A stretch of DNA of 5,559 nt. Origin: Rhizobiaceae bacterium (GTDB lineage Bacteria; Pseudomonadota; Alphaproteobacteria; Rhizobiales; Rhizobiaceae). The DNA lies in NCBI GenBank assembly GCA_020696915.1, contig JAJFMR010000219.1, forward strand, positions 1-5,559. The letters run 5' to 3'. The notes beneath the pieces were generated by a model, which had not been told where the DNA came from, made no database searches, and saw only the letters and a program-made list of their open reading frames with translations. The position numbers were made by a program, and so were the translations under genes. This document shows, piece after piece, positions 5,207 through 5,559 of the stretch; positions within the stretch are counted from its first letter, which is position 1, and every line of letters starts with the position of its first letter.

Positions 5207-5559
5207 TCAGTTCAGATGGACGTCGCGGCCGGCCGCGCGCAGCGACACCGAGAACCCGGCCAGCACGTCGATGAACGAGATCAGCATCAGGATGAAGAAC
5301 ACCGGGTGCGCGGCGCCCCTGGCCAGCAGGAAGTCAGCTAGATAGGCAACGAAGACGAAGGTCGACAAAAGGTGGTCGAGCACCGAGGCGTTCGACGTGC
5401 GGGTCGACTTCACGATCTCGACGAAGAACAGGACAAGCGCGATGCCGATCAGCAAAATGCCGAGCGTCATCGAAAAAGTGCCGCCCGACATCATTCCGAA
5501 CGAGAAGAGCTCGGCTTCCCAGGGATCGCCGTCCGGGCCCGCACCCCACAGGCCGGCCA
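5207..5559 (-). CDS. Small three-helix membrane protein of unknown function (5' end beyond right edge)
   Basis: The frame is open from the stop at 5207-5209 to the right edge, giving at least 116 residues. Three hydrophobic segments are visible: FSMTLGILLIGIALVLFFVEIV, then LLSTFVFVAYLADFLLA, then VFFILMLISFIDVLAGFSVSL, followed by a short tail, RAAGRDVHLN. A start at ATG 5494 is possible but has no Shine-Dalgarno. The sequence before it, GLWGAGPDGDPWEAELFSFG, reads like genuine protein, so the true start probably lies outside the window. I do not recognise a function; it resembles small conserved membrane proteins found beside phaR in rhizobia, from memory only. It converges with phaR, 89 bases apart. 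No catalytic motif is seen. Confidence 0.75.
   Translation of the reverse strand, partial: AGLWGAGPDGDPWEAELFSFGMMSGGTFSMTLGILLIGIALVLFFVEIVKSTRTSNASVLDHLLSTFVFVAYLADFLLARGAAHPVFFILMLISFIDVLAGFSVSLRAAGRDVHLN

Noticed and set aside
5224..5237. Perfect 14-bp GC palindrome
   Set aside because: It lies inside the membrane-protein coding sequence (Ala-Ala-Gly-Arg codons) and is explained by GC-rich codon use.
1..5559. CRISPR array, transposase, tRNA, rRNA or phage genes
   Set aside because: No regularly spaced repeats, transposase motifs, structural RNA patterns or phage proteins were seen on either strand.

Overview
The window looks like chromosomal DNA of a high-GC alphaproteobacterium, most likely Hyphomicrobiales (Rhizobiales), perhaps Mesorhizobium- or Phyllobacteriaceae-like. 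The evidence is the divergent phaB-phaA / phaR arrangement, the protein sequences, the GC-rich third positions and the Suv3-type helicase. The genus is an inference from pattern memory, not from a search.

Layout from left to right. Positions 1-708 (minus strand) hold the N-terminal part of a Suv3-like superfamily 2 helicase, cut by the left edge inside motif V. Positions 709-1464 are about 750 bases with no convincing gene. They hold an imperfect 21-nt direct repeat and one strong hairpin. Positions 1465-2123 (plus strand) are a complete type II toxin-antitoxin pair, vapB then vapC. vapC appears to start at a TTG overlapping the vapB stop, and a palindromic operator candidate overlaps the -10 region of the vapB promoter candidate. 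Positions 2286-4245 (minus strand) are phaA followed by phaB, with a GC-rich hairpin in the 43-nt gap between them. After a divergent regulatory region, phaR (4512-5117, plus strand) encodes the polyhydroxyalkanoate (PHA) synthesis repressor. Positions 5207-5559 (minus strand) hold a small three-helix membrane protein of unknown function, open at the right edge.

How the genes work together. PhaA condenses two acetyl-CoA to acetoacetyl-CoA, and PhaB reduces this with NADPH to (R)-3-hydroxybutyryl-CoA, the monomer for polyhydroxybutyrate synthase. The synthase gene phaC is not in the window. PhaR binds both PHA and DNA and represses granule-associated genes until polymer accumulates. The vapBC pair sits between the pha genes and the helicase gene. 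It looks like an accessory insertion into an otherwise housekeeping neighbourhood, though no insertion boundaries or mobility genes are visible.

I see no clearly novel system. The most distinctive signals are small regulatory ones: the vapB operator, the vapC TTG start, the phaA-phaB hairpin, the paired ATG starts of phaA and phaR, and the repeat and hairpin in the gene-free stretch.
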